DNA of 55,560 nucleotides from Edaphobacter aggregans DSM 19364 (GTDB taxonomy: Bacteria; Acidobacteriota; Terriglobia; Terriglobales; Acidobacteriaceae), in NCBI RefSeq assembly GCF_000745965.1, contig NZ_JQKI01000044.1:1-55560 (forward strand), given 5' to 3'. Numbering within the stretch: the first letter of the stretch is position 1; every line of letters starts with the position of its first letter. The notes beneath the pieces were generated by a model, which saw only the letters and a program-made list of their open reading frames with translations, searched no databases and was not told the origin of the DNA. The position numbers were made by a program, and so were the translations under genes. Positions 54,561 through 55,560 of this stretch are shown piece by piece.

Positions 54561-55176
54561 GTGCCTTGCTCCCCCCTCCCCCCCCTGTTTTGCGCAAAAT
54601 ATTGATTTTGCATGGTTTAGTCTGGGACTAAGGATGCAAAATATTCGAAACGAAGGGGTTAGGTGTCAAAATCTAGATTCGAAAAGGGTTAGCCTGCGCT
54701 CTGGGGCGGGCGATCTCGTTTTCTTGTCTACTCTTTCAGATTAACAAAGTGGAGGGGGTAAATCGGCGCGTTTGGGAAGAATGTTTTTGGGGTGTAAGTG
54801 GTTGTGGGGGTTTGGGTTACTGGTTTGGAGGCGGTTTTGAGGGTATTGACATGGGATTTTGCTGTTTTTTTGGGGTATCCCGGTCGCTTCGCTCCGGTCT
54901 TTGGACACCAGAGAGCAGGCTCGCTGGGAAAAGCTCGCCTTCGGCAGAGCTGTACGCCCGCTTCGCGGGCGGTCATTTCTTCTTTGGGTTGTTAGAGGGC
55001 CAAGCCTGAAGGCTTGGCGTCCCCAGAGGCGGTTCGCGCTTGCGCGCGAATCCCACACATATGCTGCCATCCCGTGCGACGGAATGCTGCGCAAAGTCTC
55101 ATCCACGACGGAGGCGTGCGGTGCCGCGGCTGCGGTTCGGTCAAGGCGATGTCCGGCTCGAGCTCAGGGGAATAAG
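54561..55176. repeat. Intergenic spacer rich in short repeats and hairpins
   Basis: No gene is supported over these 616 bp. The decamer GCAAAATATT occurs at about 54592 and 54633. Several perfect hairpins lie between 54880 and 55060: GCCCGC-TTC-GCGGGC, CCAAGCC-TGAA-GGCTTGG, TTCGCGC-TTG-CGCGCGAA. T- and G-rich tracts fill 54750-54880. Small dispersed palindromes of this kind are common between genes of Acidobacteriaceae. Confidence 0.5.
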
Positions 55177-55560
55177 GTGCGGTTTGCCGACCAACCGCCG
55201 AGCGCCGGGATAAACCGGCATGTTGTAGGGGGTGAAAGTCCCCTACAGGAAAGGAAGTAGCGAATCCATCCTGGCCTCGAGTCTTGCAGGCGGCATCGCG
55301 AGGTGTCGGTTGAAGCGTAGACAGAGGGACCAGTGGGCCCGGCTATTGAGCTTCGAAAAGTCGGTTGATCAGGATGCTGACTCCATGGTGTGTAGGGGGA
55401 AGGCAATACGGCAGCCACGTTATACGCGAGTGGCTGTCCGGTCCTGCGTAGTCGGAGAACCCGGGCACGCTGACAAAACAACATGCACGAGAACCGGGAG
55501 ATCTCCAACACGCCTTCGTTTGTCGAGGAAGGCCGGTCCGCGAAGGCCATAAACCACAAT
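55177..55560 (+). mobile_element. Group II intron, 5' end (runs off the window)
   Basis: GTGCGGTTTGCCGACCAACCG starts with the GUGYG consensus of group II intron 5' splice sites. It is followed by hairpins GCGCCGGGATAAACCGGC and GTAGGGGGTGAAAGTCCCCTAC, the latter very typical of domain I, and then AGGAAAGGAAGTAGC. The rest of the window is long structured sequence without a credible gene. The reverse transcriptase/maturase would lie beyond 55560. The upstream host sequence (55080-55176) is not recognised. Confidence 0.7.

Noticed and set aside
54880..55060. Cluster of hairpins considered as a CRISPR array or attachment region
   Set aside because: The palindromes differ from each other and have no regular spacing or unique spacers.
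55164..55559. 131-codon minus-strand open frame at the right end
   Set aside because: Lies entirely in group II intron RNA sequence; no protein family resemblance.

Overview
The window looks like chromosome from an acidobacterium of the Terriglobia/Acidobacteriaceae type (Granulicella, Edaphobacter or Terriglobus-like). This rests on Oar-type TonB-dependent receptors with an N-terminal carboxypeptidase-regulatory domain and no SusD partner, a Ser/Thr kinase fused to a PD40/TolB propeller, a membrane regulator of a kind common in that phylum, and the overall codon style. It is an inference; no rRNA is present.

Left part (1-26 kb). After a truncated IS701-type transposase comes a pyrimidine/hydantoin catabolic cluster on the plus strand: an M20 amidohydrolase, preT, preA, a dihydropyrimidinase, an NCS1 transporter and an MmsA-type CoA-acylating semialdehyde dehydrogenase. 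Together they would import uracil or a related base, reduce it, open the ring, remove the carbamoyl group and feed the C3 product into central metabolism. Next is a carbohydrate locus: a receptor pseudogene, a secreted six-hairpin-like hydrolase, a one-TM regulator, a full TonB-dependent receptor and a Tat-exported glycosidase-like protein. A frameshifted kinase-propeller gene, a HugZ-type protein, several gene remnants, a truncated integrase and tRNA-Ser(UGA) close this part. A perfect 20-bp direct repeat at 303-322 and at 25965-25984, where it overlaps the 3' end of the tRNA, suggests that the 25.6 kb between them is a decayed, immobilised genomic island.

Middle part (26-52.5 kb). This is a nearly complete late-cobalt-insertion (aerobic) cobalamin pathway in two divergent operons, each with a cobalamin riboswitch leader. 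The minus-strand operon runs cobN, chlI/D fusion, cobU, cbiA, cobT, cobS, cobC, an unknown gene, pduO, bluB, cobQ, cbiB, cobD, broken cobA. Most junctions are 4-bp stop/start overlaps. The plus-strand operon runs cobG, cobH, cobI-cobJ fusion, cobL, cobE, cobM, cobK, cobF. Cobalt uptake genes cbtB-cbtA lie upstream of the cobN riboswitch, and a divergent histidine-phosphatase-like gene with an altered RHG motif lies between the operons. No intact SUMT (CobA) and no recognisable CobR are in the window. The unknown 279-residue protein between cobC and pduO is the most interesting unassigned member.

Right part (52.5-55.56 kb). This is a graveyard of gene fragments: IS481-like and IS110 remnants, a WD40 pseudogene read in three frames, the first codons of an IS3 OrfA joined to the first ~43 codons of purD, a repeat-rich spacer, and the 5' end of a group II intron that runs off the window.
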